Below are positions 17,856-27,455 of a stretch of DNA of 64,000 nucleotides, piece after piece. Within the stretch, counting starts at the first letter, position 1, and each line of letters opens with the position of its first letter. The notes under the pieces were generated by a model. It searched no databases. It saw nothing but the letters and a program-made list of their open reading frames with translations, and was not told the DNA's origin. This DNA is from JAWLHJ01 sp039587535 (lineage in GTDB: Bacteria; Gemmatimonadota; Gemmatimonadetes; Longimicrobiales; Gaopeijiaceae). The DNA is taken from positions 55,626 to 119,625 of the forward strand of contig JBDHIF010000005.1 in assembly GCA_039587535.1 (NCBI GenBank). Reading direction: 5' to 3'. The translations under genes and the position numbers were made by a program.

Positions 17856-19979
17856 ATGATTCAGAGGTTGGAACGCCAGTTTGCCGGGCGGACCCTGTCG
17901 CTCGAGTTCGGCCGCATGGCCAAGCTCGCCCAGGGCTCTTGCTTGGTTCAATATGGAGATACGGTCGTCCTTTGCGCCGCCACGGTGCAGGACAACCCTA
18001 CACATCTCCCCTTCTTCCCGCTTACCATCGAGTATCGCGAGAAGAGCTACGCTGCGGGCAAGATCCCAGGTGGCTTCTTCAAGCGCGAGGGTCGCCCGGG
18101 CGAGAAGGAGATTCTCTCCGCTCGTCAGATCGACCGGCCCATCCGGCCGCTCTTCCCCGAGGGCTTCATGCACGAGACCCAGGTCGCGTGCTTCATCCTC
18201 TCGGCGGACCAGGAGAACGATGCCGACGTCATCGCGATGATCGGTGCGTCCGTCGCCCTGAAGATGTCCAAGATCCCCTTCAATACCGCGGTCTCCGCGG
18301 TTCGCATCGGGCGGATCAAGGGCAACTGGGTGATCAATCCCACCTTCCAGCAGCTCGAGTACTCCGACCTCGACATCGTCGTCGCCGGTACGGCTGACGC
18401 GATCACAATGGTAGAGGGTGGGGCCGTGGAGGTCCCGGAAGCCGAGATCCTGGACGGGCTCAGGGTTGCGCACGATGCCATCAAGGAGCTTTGCGCCCTA
18501 CAGGAAGAGCTCCTGGCCGGTCACAACATTCCGGACATGGATTGGACACCGGTCGAGCCGAACAGGGACCTGCGGTCCCGTGTCGAGGATTTGGCTTCGA
18601 GCAAGGTCTCCGAAGCGCTGGCGTTGCAGGAGAAGTCCGAGCGCCAGCAGGCGATGGCGGCCCTTCGAGAGGACATCGTTTCCACGCTCTCCGCGGAGGA
18701 GGACTGGAGCGATCATGAGAAGGACGTGGGTGAGATCCTGCGCTCCATCGAGAAGAAGACCATGCGGCAGCACATCTTGACGAAAGGTGAGCGTGCCGAC
18801 GGGCGTGGACTGGACGACGTGCGCGCCATCACCTCTGAGGTAGGAGTGCTTCCCCGGACCCACGGCTCCGCTCTCTTCACCCGCGGTCAGACTCAGGCTC
18901 TCGGTGTGGTGACCCTCGGGACGGCTCGGGATGAGCAGCGAATCGACTCCATCGACGTCCGTGAGGAAGTCTCCAAGTCGTTCATGCTGCACTACAACTT
19001 CCCGCCCTTCAGCGTGGGTGAGGCACGGCCGTACCGAGGCACGTCGCGCCGCGAGATGGGGCACGGGAACCTGGCGGAGCGGGCCATGCAGCCGCTGCTG
19101 CCAGCCTACGACGACTTCCCGTACACCATCCGCATCGTCTCCGACATCCTCGAGTCGAACGGCTCGTCTTCCATGGCGACTGTATGCGCCTCGTCTCTGG
19201 CTCTGATGGATGCCGGCGTGCCCATGAAGAAGGCCTGCGCGGGCGTCGCGATGGGGCTCATCAAGGAAGGCGACGACGTCGCCGTCCTGACCGACATCCT
19301 CGGTCTCGAGGACGCGCTCGGCGACATGGATTTCAAGGTTGCCGGAACGCGTGAGGGCGTGACGTCCATCCAGATGGACATCAAGATCCAGGGGCTCACG
19401 TTCGAGATCATGGAGGAAGCCCTCCAGCGGGCGAACGGGGCGCGGATCCACATCCTAGACTTCATGGATCAGGCCATTTCCGAGGCCAGGACCGAGTTGT
19501 CGCCGTACGCTCCGCAGATCGTTTCCATCCAGATCAACCCTGAGAAGATCGGCGAGATCATCGGACCGAAGGGCAAGACGATCCGTGCCATCCAGGAGGA
19601 ATCCGGCGCGCAGATCGACATCGACGACTCGGGTATCGTGAAGATCGCGGCCGTATCGGGTGAGTCCAGCCAGCGAGCTCGTGACATGATCGAGGCCATC
19701 GTTCAGGATCCCGAGGTAGGTCGGATCTACGAGGGGCCGGTGAAGAACACCACCAGCTTCGGGGCCTTCATCGAGATCATGCCCGGTACCGAGGGCCTTT
19801 GCCACATCTCGGAGCTGGAGGACGGACGGGTCGAGAAGACCGAGGACGTGCTCAAGAAGGGTGACATCACCCGAGTGAAGCTCCTCTCCATCGACGAGAA
19901 AGGGCGGCTACGCCTCTCTCGCCGGGCCGCCTTGGCCGAGGAAGGTGCCGCAGCGGAGGCGGATGAAGCAGAGGGCTGA
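17856..19979 (+). CDS. pnp: Polyribonucleotide nucleotidyltransferase (PNPase)
   Basis: 707-aa trimeric phosphorolytic 3'-5' exoribonuclease of RNA turnover. Two RNase PH-like domains are visible (first: GDTVVLCAATV, FPLTIEYREKSYAAGKIPGG, RQIDRPIRPLFP; second: ADGRGLDDVRAI, GSALFTRGQTQ, GHGNLAERA). They are followed by KH (EKIGEIIGPKGKTIRAI) and S1 (GRIYEGPVKNTTSFGAFIE, GLCHISEL). The catalytic DIxxxEDxxGDMDFKVAGT region is intact. ATG 17856 gives the family N-terminus (MIQRLERQFAGRTLSLEFGR). The 3' end overlaps the possible starts of the M16 protease gene. Confidence 0.97.
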   Translation: MIQRLERQFAGRTLSLEFGRMAKLAQGSCLVQYGDTVVLCAATVQDNPTHLPFFPLTIEYREKSYAAGKIPGGFFKREGRPGEKEILSARQIDRPIRPLFPEGFMHETQVACFILSADQENDADVIAMIGASVALKMSKIPFNTAVSAVRIGRIKGNWVINPTFQQLEYSDLDIVVAGTADAITMVEGGAVEVPEAEILDGLRVAHDAIKELCALQEELLAGHNIPDMDWTPVEPNRDLRSRVEDLASSKVSEALALQEKSERQQAMAALREDIVSTLSAEEDWSDHEKDVGEILRSIEKKTMRQHILTKGERADGRGLDDVRAITSEVGVLPRTHGSALFTRGQTQALGVVTLGTARDEQRIDSIDVREEVSKSFMLHYNFPPFSVGEARPYRGTSRREMGHGNLAERAMQPLLPAYDDFPYTIRIVSDILESNGSSSMATVCASSLALMDAGVPMKKACAGVAMGLIKEGDDVAVLTDILGLEDALGDMDFKVAGTREGVTSIQMDIKIQGLTFEIMEEALQRANGARIHILDFMDQAISEARTELSPYAPQIVSIQINPEKIGEIIGPKGKTIRAIQEESGAQIDIDDSGIVKIAAVSGESSQRARDMIEAIVQDPEVGRIYEGPVKNTTSFGAFIEIMPGTEGLCHISELEDGRVEKTEDVLKKGDITRVKLLSIDEKGRLRLSRRAALAEEGAAAEADEAEG

Positions 19980-21333
19980 CCGTATCGATCAGCAGGCGGT
20001 AGGCCGGAGGAGCCATGGGCCAGCACGGCCCGTGCGCTCCTCCGCGTCGTTTGAGGCCGTAGCCGCCGCGCCTGCCCCCGCGATCAACACCGACGAGGCG
20101 ATCCGACGCACCGAGCTGCCCAACGGAGTCATCGTCGTCAGCGAGCGGATCCCGGGGGTCAGGTCTCTTGCGGCCGGCGTATGGGTGAGGCACGGTGGTG
20201 CGCACGAGCGGCGTCAACACGAGGCCGGTGGAAGCCACCTGCTTGAACACATGGTCTTCAAGGGAACCCGTCACAGGTCTGCGGCTGAGATCGCGTTGGC
20301 TCTGGAACGTTTGGGCGGGTCCCTCGATGCGTACACCACGCGCGAACACACCTCCTACCAGGCGCGCGTCCTGGACGAGCACTTGCCGGAAGCCATGGAC
20401 GTTCTGGCCGACCTCACCCTCGAGCCACTGCTCGACGCGGCAGATCTCGCATTGGAGCGCGAGGTCGTCCTCGAGGAGATCGCCCAGGTGGAGGACACGC
20501 CGGACGATCTCGTCTTCGAGTTGCACGCGGAACGTTTTTGGAAAGGGCATCCCTACGGTCGCTCCGTGCTGGGCACGGCGGGATCGGTGGCTCAGATGAG
20601 TGCCGATACACTGCGTAGCCTGCACGAGCGCGCCTACACAGGCCCCAACCTGGTCGTGGCGGTGGCCGGATCGCTCCAGCACGACGACGTCGTGGAACAG
20701 GCGACGGAGCACTTTCTGAAGGCACCCTCGGGCACCCGCGTCGCCATCGTGGACCCGCCGGAAGGCGCCAGGCGCGGATACGAGCACGAGGCACGTTCCA
20801 CCGCCCAGACCCATCTGGTGTTCGCCACGAACCTTCCGGGTCGCGACCATCCGGACCGATACGTCCACGTCCTGATTTCAGCCGCCCTCGGGGGAGGCAT
20901 GAGCTCCCGTCTGTTCCAGCGGGTTCGAGAGGAGCTCGGGCTCTGCTATTCCGTCTTCAGCTTTCAATCGTTCTACCGGGCGGCGGGCGTGGCGGGTGTC
21001 TATGTCGGCACCAGACCCGCCACTGCGGACCGGGCTGCCTTGGAGGTTCGAAAGGAGCTCGAGAGGGTGGCAGAGGCCGGTCTCCCCGAAGGGGAGCTGG
21101 AAGACGTAAGGAGGCAGGTTAAGGGACAGATCATGCTGTCGTTGGAGTCTCCGGGCGCGCGGTTACACCGATTGGCTTCGTTGGAGATGCATGACGAGCC
21201 GTTTGTGGACCTCGAAGCACTTCTGGCACGGGTGGATGCCGTCTCGGAGGAGGACGTACGCCGTGTAGCCCGGTCCTATGCCCCGGACCGTCACTTTACC
21301 ATGTCGCTGGGGCCAGACGCCCTAGGCCCATGA
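19963..21333 (+). CDS. M16 family zinc peptidase (processing-peptidase-like)
   Basis: About 456-aa single-unit M16 metallopeptidase. The inverted zinc motif is HLLEHMVFKGT (HxxEH), with the downstream Glu in the LALEREVVLEEIAQVED segment. The C-terminal M16 half shows GGGMSSRLFQRVREELGLCYSV, so the protein should be an active beta-type peptidase of the pnp-linked YmxG/MlpA kind. The start is unclear: GTG 19945 and ATG 19963 lie inside pnp, and GTG 20032 would remove the first 23 residues. The family-conserved part begins near TELPNGVIVVSERI. A well-spaced ribosome site at 20005-20011 points instead to an out-of-frame ATG (20015). Confidence 0.85.
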   Translation: MKQRADRIDQQAVGRRSHGPARPVRSSASFEAVAAAPAPAINTDEAIRRTELPNGVIVVSERIPGVRSLAAGVWVRHGGAHERRQHEAGGSHLLEHMVFKGTRHRSAAEIALALERLGGSLDAYTTREHTSYQARVLDEHLPEAMDVLADLTLEPLLDAADLALEREVVLEEIAQVEDTPDDLVFELHAERFWKGHPYGRSVLGTAGSVAQMSADTLRSLHERAYTGPNLVVAVAGSLQHDDVVEQATEHFLKAPSGTRVAIVDPPEGARRGYEHEARSTAQTHLVFATNLPGRDHPDRYVHVLISAALGGGMSSRLFQRVREELGLCYSVFSFQSFYRAAGVAGVYVGTRPATADRAALEVRKELERVAEAGLPEGELEDVRRQVKGQIMLSLESPGARLHRLASLEMHDEPFVDLEALLARVDAVSEEDVRRVARSYAPDRHFTMSLGPDALGP

Positions 21334-21361
21334 CCGCGCCCCCCCGAAACAGGGAGCTGAC

Positions 21362-22492
21362 GTGCTGATCGGAGTCCCTCGCGAGATCAAGCCCGATGAG
21401 TACCGGGTTGCCTTGACCCCAGCCGGAGCGGAAGACCTTGCCCGCGCCGGTCACCAGCTCGTCGTCGAAGCGGACGCCGGCTTGGGTAGTGGCTTCACGG
21501 ACGATTTCTACGAGAAGGCAGGTGCTCGGATCGTGGGAACCGCCGAAGAGGTGTGGGCCTCGGCGGAGATGATTCTCAAGGTCAAGGAGCCCATCGGGCC
21601 GGAATGGCCGCTCATGCGCCACGGCCAGGTCATCTTCACGTATTTCCACTTCGCCGCCTCGGAGCCGCTGACCCGAGCAGTGATGGAATCTGGCGCCATA
21701 GCCATCGCATACGAGACCGTGGAGCTGAAGAGCGGTGAGCTGCCCCTGCTCACGCCCATGAGCGAGGTCGCGGGACGGATGGCGGTTCAAGAAGGTGCGA
21801 AGTACCTGGAGAAGCCGCAGGGTGGGCTGGGCGTTCTCCTCGGCGGGGTTCCCGGAGTCCTCTCCGGCAAGGTCCTGATCCTCGGCGGTGGCGTCGTCGG
21901 AACCAACGCGGCCAAGATGGCCGCCGGCCTCGGTGCCAGGGTTTCCATCATGGATGTGAATCTGAACCGACTCCGGTATCTCGATGACGTGATGCCGGCG
22001 AACGTGCAGGGTCTTTTCAGCACTCGGTACGCCATACGGAAACAGGTTCAGGACGCGGATCTCGTCGTTGGCGCGGTGCTAATTCCCGGTGCGAAGGCGC
22101 CCAAGCTCATAGAGGCCGACGATCTCAAGCTCATGCGTCCGGGCACCGTCGTCGTGGACGTCGCGGTGGATCAGGGAGGCTGCGTCGAGACCATCCGACC
22201 CACGACCCACAGGGAACCGGTCTACACGGTGGACGGGGTCATCCACTACGGTGTCGCCAACATGCCCGGCGGTGTCCCGCGCACCAGCACCTTGGCCCTC
22301 ACCAACGCCACGCTCCCCTACGCACGCGCGTTGGCGGGGAAGGGGTGGCGGAAAGCGTGCGCCGACGACCCCGCGCTGCGCAAAGGTGTGAACGTCGTGG
22401 ACGGGAGCATTACGCACGCCGGAGTCGCCGAAGCCTTCGGCCTGGAGCTCCGGGCCGTGGACGACGCGGTTCTCGGGGATCGCCGGACATGA
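21362..22492 (+). CDS. ald: Alanine dehydrogenase
   Basis: 376-aa NAD-dependent enzyme interconverting L-alanine and pyruvate plus ammonia. The N-terminal substrate domain opens with IGVPREIKPDEYRVALTPAG. The catalytic Lys lies in MILKVKEP and His in TYFHFAA. The Rossmann motif is ILGGGVVGTNAAKMAAGLGA. A second family block is VVVDVAVDQGGC...PTTHREPVY, and YGVANMPGGVPRTST is diagnostic. GTG 21362 has GGGAG upstream. The ATG of dut overlaps its stop, so dut is co-translated. Confidence 0.95.
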   Translation: MLIGVPREIKPDEYRVALTPAGAEDLARAGHQLVVEADAGLGSGFTDDFYEKAGARIVGTAEEVWASAEMILKVKEPIGPEWPLMRHGQVIFTYFHFAASEPLTRAVMESGAIAIAYETVELKSGELPLLTPMSEVAGRMAVQEGAKYLEKPQGGLGVLLGGVPGVLSGKVLILGGGVVGTNAAKMAAGLGARVSIMDVNLNRLRYLDDVMPANVQGLFSTRYAIRKQVQDADLVVGAVLIPGAKAPKLIEADDLKLMRPGTVVVDVAVDQGGCVETIRPTTHREPVYTVDGVIHYGVANMPGGVPRTSTLALTNATLPYARALAGKGWRKACADDPALRKGVNVVDGSITHAGVAEAFGLELRAVDDAVLGDRRT

Positions 22493-22932
22493 GCGATCCG
22501 GTGCGGTTCATCCGCCTGGAGGGTGCCGACGGCCTAGAGCCTCCATCCCGGGGAAGCGCCCACGCCGTCGGATACGACGTGCGTTCCTGCGAGGACGTGA
22601 GTCTGGACCCCGGAGAGATTCGCCTGGTGGGGACCGGATTCGCCCTGGAGATTCCGGAACACCTCGAATGCCAGGTGCGTCCTCGGTCGGGTCTCGCGCT
22701 CAAGCACGGGATCACCGTGCCGAACAGTCCGGGCACGATCGACCCCGACTATCGGGGGGAGGTGCGGATCATCCTTCAGAACCTGGGGTCGGACGCCGTC
22801 CAGATCCGTCGTGGTGAGCGAATCGCTCAACTGGTGTTCGCCCGATTCGAGACGCCCGAGCTCGTCGAGGTGGCCTCCCTGGCCGTGACGGACCGTGGCC
22901 ACGGGGGCTTCGGGAGCACCGGCAGGTCGTGA
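22489..22932 (+). CDS. dut: Deoxyuridine 5'-triphosphate nucleotidohydrolase
   Basis: 147-aa trimeric dUTPase that keeps uracil out of DNA and supplies dUMP. All five motifs are present: GYDVRS, PRSGLALKHGI, GTIDPDYRGEV (catalytic Asp), RRGERIAQLVF and the C-terminal DRGHGGFGSTG arm. The start is fixed by the ATGA overlap with ald; the frame open upstream belongs to the ald region and lacks family similarity. The gene closes this run; a 51-bp gap precedes mreB. Confidence 0.95.
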   Translation: MSDPVRFIRLEGADGLEPPSRGSAHAVGYDVRSCEDVSLDPGEIRLVGTGFALEIPEHLECQVRPRSGLALKHGITVPNSPGTIDPDYRGEVRIILQNLGSDAVQIRRGERIAQLVFARFETPELVEVASLAVTDRGHGGFGSTGRS

Positions 22933-22983
22933 ACAATCCTACTGACCGCAACGATTTTCTGGCATCCGGCAAGCGGTAAACGT

Positions 22984-24093
22984 ATGTTTCAAACTCCCGG
23001 CCCTTCTGCGGCTACGCCTCGTCCTCGCATTCGCCTCCCTGACGCTACCGTGTCCTTACTGAGCAATTGGCTGAACTCGGGGCGCCTCGTGCCCGTCAAC
23101 GACATAGCGGTCGATCTCGGTACCGCCAACACCCTTGTCTACGTCAAGGGTGAGGGGATCGTCCTCAACGAGCCCTCCGTAGTGGCGGTTGAGAAAGGCA
23201 GCCGCCGTATCATGGGGATCGGCTTGGAGGCCAAGCGGATGCTCGGCCGCACTCCAGAGGGGATCGAGGCCATCCGCCCCTTGAAGGACGGGGTCATCGC
23301 CGACGTGGACGTCACCGAGATGATGCTTCGGCATTTCCTCAAGCAAGTCACGGCCAAACGCGTCTTTCGTATCAAGCCTCGTGTCGTGGTGGGCGTGCCG
23401 TCAGGCATCACCGAGCTGGAGCGACGGGCCGTGCGGTCGTCCGCGATGTCCGCCGGCGCCAAAGGCGTCTACATGGTGGATGAGCCCATGGCCGCCGCCA
23501 TCGGCGTGGGACTCCCGGTGGAGACGCCCACCGGGAATATGGTCATCGACATTGGCGGCGGTACGACGGAGATCGCGGTCATCGCCCTGTCCGGCATCGT
23601 CTCGAACACTTCGATCCGTGTGGGTGGGGACGAGTTGGACCTCGCCATCGTCACCTTTCTTCGGAAGAACTACAACCTGCTGATCGGTGAACCCACGGCC
23701 GAGGCCATCAAGGTAGAGATCGGCTCGGCCTTCGACTTCGGTGAAGAGCGGGAGATGGACGTCAAGGGGCGGGATCTGGTTTCGGGTATCCCGAAGACCG
23801 TCACCGTTCATTCGCAGGAAGTCCGGGAATGCATCCAGGAGCCGATCCAGGCGATCGTGGAAGCGGTACGCCGGGCTCTCGAGATCACTCCACCGGAGCT
23901 GTCTTCGGACATCGTAGACCGTGGCATCGTGATGACCGGCGGCGGGGCCATGATCCGGGGCCTGGATCGACTGCTCCAGCACGAGACCAACCTACCCATC
24001 CACGTGGATGAGGAGCCGCTGACCTGCGTGGTGCGGGGTGCCGGACGAATCCTCGATGACTTCCAAAAGTATCGCTCGGTACTCGTCCAGTAG
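22984..24093 (+). CDS. mreB: Rod shape-determining protein MreB
   Basis: Actin-like ATPase that forms membrane-associated filaments and positions the elongasome. Phosphate 1 (AVDLGTANTLVYVKG), connect/phosphate 2 (MVIDIGGGTTEIAVIALSG) and adenosine (GIVMTGGGAMIRGLD) motifs are intact, and PSVVAVE and DEPMAAAIGVGLP are typical. As drawn it has 369 residues. A GTG at 23050 would give 347, the usual MreB length, so the first 22 residues (Pro/Arg-rich) may not be translated. Neither start has a good ribosome site. It heads the mreBCD-mrdA-rodA shape cluster. Confidence 0.93.
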   Translation: MFQTPGPSAATPRPRIRLPDATVSLLSNWLNSGRLVPVNDIAVDLGTANTLVYVKGEGIVLNEPSVVAVEKGSRRIMGIGLEAKRMLGRTPEGIEAIRPLKDGVIADVDVTEMMLRHFLKQVTAKRVFRIKPRVVVGVPSGITELERRAVRSSAMSAGAKGVYMVDEPMAAAIGVGLPVETPTGNMVIDIGGGTTEIAVIALSGIVSNTSIRVGGDELDLAIVTFLRKNYNLLIGEPTAEAIKVEIGSAFDFGEEREMDVKGRDLVSGIPKTVTVHSQEVRECIQEPIQAIVEAVRRALEITPPELSSDIVDRGIVMTGGGAMIRGLDRLLQHETNLPIHVDEEPLTCVVRGAGRILDDFQKYRSVLVQ

Positions 24094-24154
24094 TGTAAGG
24101 TGCGCCCCTTCTTCAGCGATTTGCTAACCCGTAGGTCGGCGTCGGGGGGGATGC

Positions 24155-25105
24155 GTGGCTGCGCTAAGGGATGAGTCACACCTCGGCGGAGGACGAAGCC
24201 AGACGGGCCTGTCCGTCGCCTTCATCGTCGTAGGGCTGGCTCTGGGCGCGCTAGGTGAGGATACCCAACAGCTCCTCTCGGGCGCGCTTCGCGGGACTGC
24301 CCTGAGACCTTTTCTCGCCCTGCAGGAGGGACTGGCCCTCGCCCGCACGCGGGCCGGAGAAGTCGACGTTCTGATGAGCCGGCTGGACTCCGTGTCCGCG
24401 ATTCTGACGCGACAAGCGGCGCTCGCCGAGGAGAATACGACACTACGAGGGCTACTGGATCTGGCCGAGCGGCTAGGCCCGGGGTTCGCGTCCGCTACCG
24501 TGGTCCGACCTGGAACACCCGGCTCGGAGAGCATGTTCTTGCTGGATCTCGGAGCCGAGGACGGCGTCGTCGCGGGTGCACCGGTGCTGAGCCCAGGAGG
24601 GCTCGTCGGTGCGGTTCGGGACGTTGGCGCGTCGAGTGCCGTGGCCATGGATTGGACCCACCCGGATTTCCGGGCAAGCGGGATGGTGGTGGGCACCGAG
24701 ATGTACGGTATCGTAGAGAACCGGAGGGGCGCGTTCCGGGAGGAGGACCGCCTGGTCCTCACCGGTACCGCGTACAACGAGGAAGCGCCGGATGGCTCAG
24801 CCGTCGTGACCAGCGGTCTGGGTGGCATCTATCCCCGCGGCGTCCCCATCGGAACGGTCGATGGTGTGGCGGACTTCGAGGGGTCCTGGAGGAAGAGCTA
24901 TTGGCTTCGTCCAAGCGTGCTGCCGGGGGAGGTCACGCACGTGATCGTTCCGGTCGTTGCCGGAGCAGACACAGTGATCGCATGGCCTTCGTCCTCGGCC
25001 GTTGCCGAGCCGGCGGGGACGTCGCCGGGCGAGGAGGTCGACGAGCCGCCAGCGGACTCCACGGGGCTGCCCGCCACTGAGCCGGGCACGGACGGGACGG
25101 GGTGA
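24155..25105 (+). CDS. mreC: Rod shape-determining protein MreC
   Basis: 316-aa bitopic periplasmic scaffold that links MreB to the PBP2-RodA synthase. It has one N-terminal membrane segment (SVAFIVVGLALGAL), a coiled coil ending in LAEENTTLRGLLDLAERL, then beta-barrel domains with LDLGAEDGVVAGAPVLSPGGLVGAV and GIYPRGVPIGTVDG. The C-terminal tail is Pro/Glu-rich and disordered. GTG 24155 follows a run of G residues. An ATG 4 nt upstream is out of frame and stops after seven codons. It overlaps mreD by 4 nt. Confidence 0.9.
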   Translation: MAALRDESHLGGGRSQTGLSVAFIVVGLALGALGEDTQQLLSGALRGTALRPFLALQEGLALARTRAGEVDVLMSRLDSVSAILTRQAALAEENTTLRGLLDLAERLGPGFASATVVRPGTPGSESMFLLDLGAEDGVVAGAPVLSPGGLVGAVRDVGASSAVAMDWTHPDFRASGMVVGTEMYGIVENRRGAFREEDRLVLTGTAYNEEAPDGSAVVTSGLGGIYPRGVPIGTVDGVADFEGSWRKSYWLRPSVLPGEVTHVIVPVVAGADTVIAWPSSSAVAEPAGTSPGEEVDEPPADSTGLPATEPGTDGTG

Positions 25106-25575
25106 TGACCACCACGCTGGGCTTGGTGGTGGGCGCACTCGCCGTCATGCACTTCCTGCTGCATGTTGGATTCGGCGTGGGAGGCGCGGCGCCGGACTTA
25201 CTCACCGTCGCACTCCTGCTGGGCGCACGTGAGATGCGCCCAGGCTGGGCGAGCGGGCTGGGTCTTGTGTTCGGCGTCCTCGAGGACGCCCTCAGCGTCG
25301 TGGCGTTTGGAGCGAACGCGGTGGCGATGACGTTGGTAGCTACGGCCGGGGCGCGGTCACGCGAGCTGTTCGTCGGGGACTCGCTGATCTTCGCAGTTTC
25401 ATATTTCTTCATCGGCAAGTGGTTGCGGGATATCGTGCATTGGTTCCTCGTGGGTGACGAGCTCAGGCGACCGTTTCTCGAGCAGGTCGTCTTGAACGGC
25501 ATGGCCGGCGCCGCCTACGCTGCCGTCGTGGGTGTGGCGATTCTTCTGATCACCGGGATGTCGACCGAGCGATGA
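25102..25575 (+). CDS. mreD: Rod shape-determining protein MreD
   Basis: 157-aa integral membrane protein with about five hydrophobic segments (LGLVVGALAVMHFLLH; PDLLTVALLLGAR; GWASGLGLVFGVLEDALSVVAFG; IFAVSYFFIGKWL; AAYAAVVGVAILLITG). The RPGWASGLGLVFGVLEDAL pattern is typical of MreD, which helps to assemble the elongasome. It was identified mainly by position and topology. It starts with ATG overlapping mreC and ends overlapping mrdA, both by 4 nt. Confidence 0.85.
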   Translation: MMTTTLGLVVGALAVMHFLLHVGFGVGGAAPDLLTVALLLGAREMRPGWASGLGLVFGVLEDALSVVAFGANAVAMTLVATAGARSRELFVGDSLIFAVSYFFIGKWLRDIVHWFLVGDELRRPFLEQVVLNGMAGAAYAAVVGVAILLITGMSTER

Positions 25576-27455
25576 ACGTCTTTCATCCGCACCTTCGGCG
25601 AGTTCGCGCCATGACGGCCTACGCGCTGTTGGGCCTGATCATGGGCGTCCTGGTGGTCGGCTTTTTCCGGGTGCAGGTGCTCCGCTCGAGCACCTGGGAG
25701 CTCAGGGCCGAGTCGAATCGGGTTCGACAGCTTCCCGTACCGGCTCCGCGTGGCACGATGTACGATCGCGACGGGCGAATCCTGGCCGACAACGTGCCCG
25801 GATATGCAGTCACCCTTCTACCCATGCCGTTGGATTCGGCCCGGGCGGTGCTCGGGCGCCTGGCGGAACACATCGAGCTCTCGGACGCCCGTATCGAGCG
25901 GACGCTCCGGACGCTCACGCGCTTCGGGCGCGAGGTTGTCGTGGACCCGGACGCTGATTTCCAGGCGGTATCCGTCATTCAGGAGCGGGGGAGCCTGTTC
26001 CCTGGTGTCTATGTGGAGATGCGGCCTCGACGGCGATACGTGCTCGGTGAGGCGGCTGCCCACGTGCTGGGCTACGTAGGGGAAATCACCGCCGATGAGC
26101 TGGCTTCTCCCGAGTACCTGTCCGACCGCTACGAGCGAGGCATGACGGTGGGCAAGCTCGGCATGGAACGTCAGTACGAAAGCAAGCTGCAGGGGCGGCA
26201 GGGCTGGAAGTACGTGGAGTTCGACGCTCGCGGCCGGATTGTGGGTGACTTCAGTGGCGTGCGGACCGACCCGGGTGAACGTGGCGAGGATCTTCACCTG
26301 TACCTCGACTACCAGCTGCAGGAGTACATCCACCAGATCTTCCCGGATACCATGTCTGGCGCTGTGGTCGTCTTGGATCCCGCCGATGGCGCGGTGCTCG
26401 CCATGTACTCCGCTCCGACATACGATCCCAACGATTTCGTGGGTGGCATCGACGACGCCACGTGGAGAGATCTCTCGTCCGATGAAGCTCGCCCCATGTT
26501 CAACCGACCCGTCATGGGGCTCTATCCTCCGGCCTCCACATGGAAGCTGGCTTCGGCTGGGATCGGTCTCGACCTGGGTGTCATCACGCCCGATGAGGAG
26601 ATGCCGGACCCGTGCACGGGGGGCTGGCAGTTCGGCAACCGGTATTTCCGATGCTGGGATCCTCGCGGGCACGGCTTCAACAACCTCGCCGAGGCGATCG
26701 GCAACTCCTGTGACGTCTATTTTTACCAGCTTGGGGTCCGGATTGGCCTCGATCGCCTGCTGGACCGCTCCACCGACATCGGTTTCAGCCGACGGTGTGG
26801 GGTGGACCTCCCACAGGAGAGTCAGGGCGTTTTCCCGGAGAGTCGCGATTTTTGGCGAAGGACGTTCGGGTATTCGCCGACGGAAGGAGAGACGCTCTCC
26901 TTGTCGATCGGGCAGGGGCCCAACTCCCAAACCCCTCTCAAGATGGCCCAGTTCTACGTCGCGCTGGCTCGCGACGGCTCCGCGCCAGCGCCCAGAATCG
27001 CGAGGGACGTCGAGCTGGAGGGGGGGTGGGAGCTCAATCTCACGCAGGAGCATCTTGCGGCGCTTCGCGACGGGCTCCGCTACGTGACGGCACCCGGTGG
27101 AACGGCTCACTTCGGCACCGCGTTGGAGCACTGGGAGATCCTCGGAAAGACGGGCACCGGGCAGAACTCGCTGAGCATTCGAGGGCTGGCCGAGGATCAC
27201 GCCTGGTTCGCGGGGATGGCCGGGCCTCCTGGAGGGGCGCCGGAAGTCGTCGTGGCCGTGCTCGTGGAGTACGGTGAGAGCGGGTCCGCCATGGCTGCCC
27301 CGATCATGGCCAAAACCGCCGACTTCTATCTGCGTCGGAAGCACGGGATCCCGACGGATACGATCCAGACTTATCTCGAACACCTTCAGGCCGGTGTCCC
27401 GGCGCCCTGGTATCGTGAGCGGTTCCCCGAGGCCGGCAGGGCGACACGACAGTGA
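25572..27455 (+). CDS. mrdA: Penicillin-binding protein 2 (elongation transpeptidase)
   Basis: 627-aa class B PBP that cross-links peptidoglycan during side-wall growth. It has one N-terminal membrane anchor (LLGLIMGVLVVGFFRVQVL) and a pedestal domain with RGTMYDRDGRILADN. The transpeptidase motifs are SxxK in PPASTWK (about residue 322), SxD/N in GNSCDVYFYQLG, and KTG in GKTGTGQNS (about 526). The partner glycosyltransferase RodA is encoded next, overlapping by 4 nt (GTGA). Confidence 0.95.
   Translation: MNVFHPHLRRVRAMTAYALLGLIMGVLVVGFFRVQVLRSSTWELRAESNRVRQLPVPAPRGTMYDRDGRILADNVPGYAVTLLPMPLDSARAVLGRLAEHIELSDARIERTLRTLTRFGREVVVDPDADFQAVSVIQERGSLFPGVYVEMRPRRRYVLGEAAAHVLGYVGEITADELASPEYLSDRYERGMTVGKLGMERQYESKLQGRQGWKYVEFDARGRIVGDFSGVRTDPGERGEDLHLYLDYQLQEYIHQIFPDTMSGAVVVLDPADGAVLAMYSAPTYDPNDFVGGIDDATWRDLSSDEARPMFNRPVMGLYPPASTWKLASAGIGLDLGVITPDEEMPDPCTGGWQFGNRYFRCWDPRGHGFNNLAEAIGNSCDVYFYQLGVRIGLDRLLDRSTDIGFSRRCGVDLPQESQGVFPESRDFWRRTFGYSPTEGETLSLSIGQGPNSQTPLKMAQFYVALARDGSAPAPRIARDVELEGGWELNLTQEHLAALRDGLRYVTAPGGTAHFGTALEHWEILGKTGTGQNSLSIRGLAEDHAWFAGMAGPPGGAPEVVVAVLVEYGESGSAMAAPIMAKTADFYLRRKHGIPTDTIQTYLEHLQAGVPAPWYRERFPEAGRATRQ

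Noticed and set aside
20015..20062. ATG with a good ribosome site opening a 15-codon ORF inside the start of the M16 peptidase gene
   Set aside because: Too short, different frame from the peptidase and no conserved peptide seen; more likely chance or a weak start signal than a gene.
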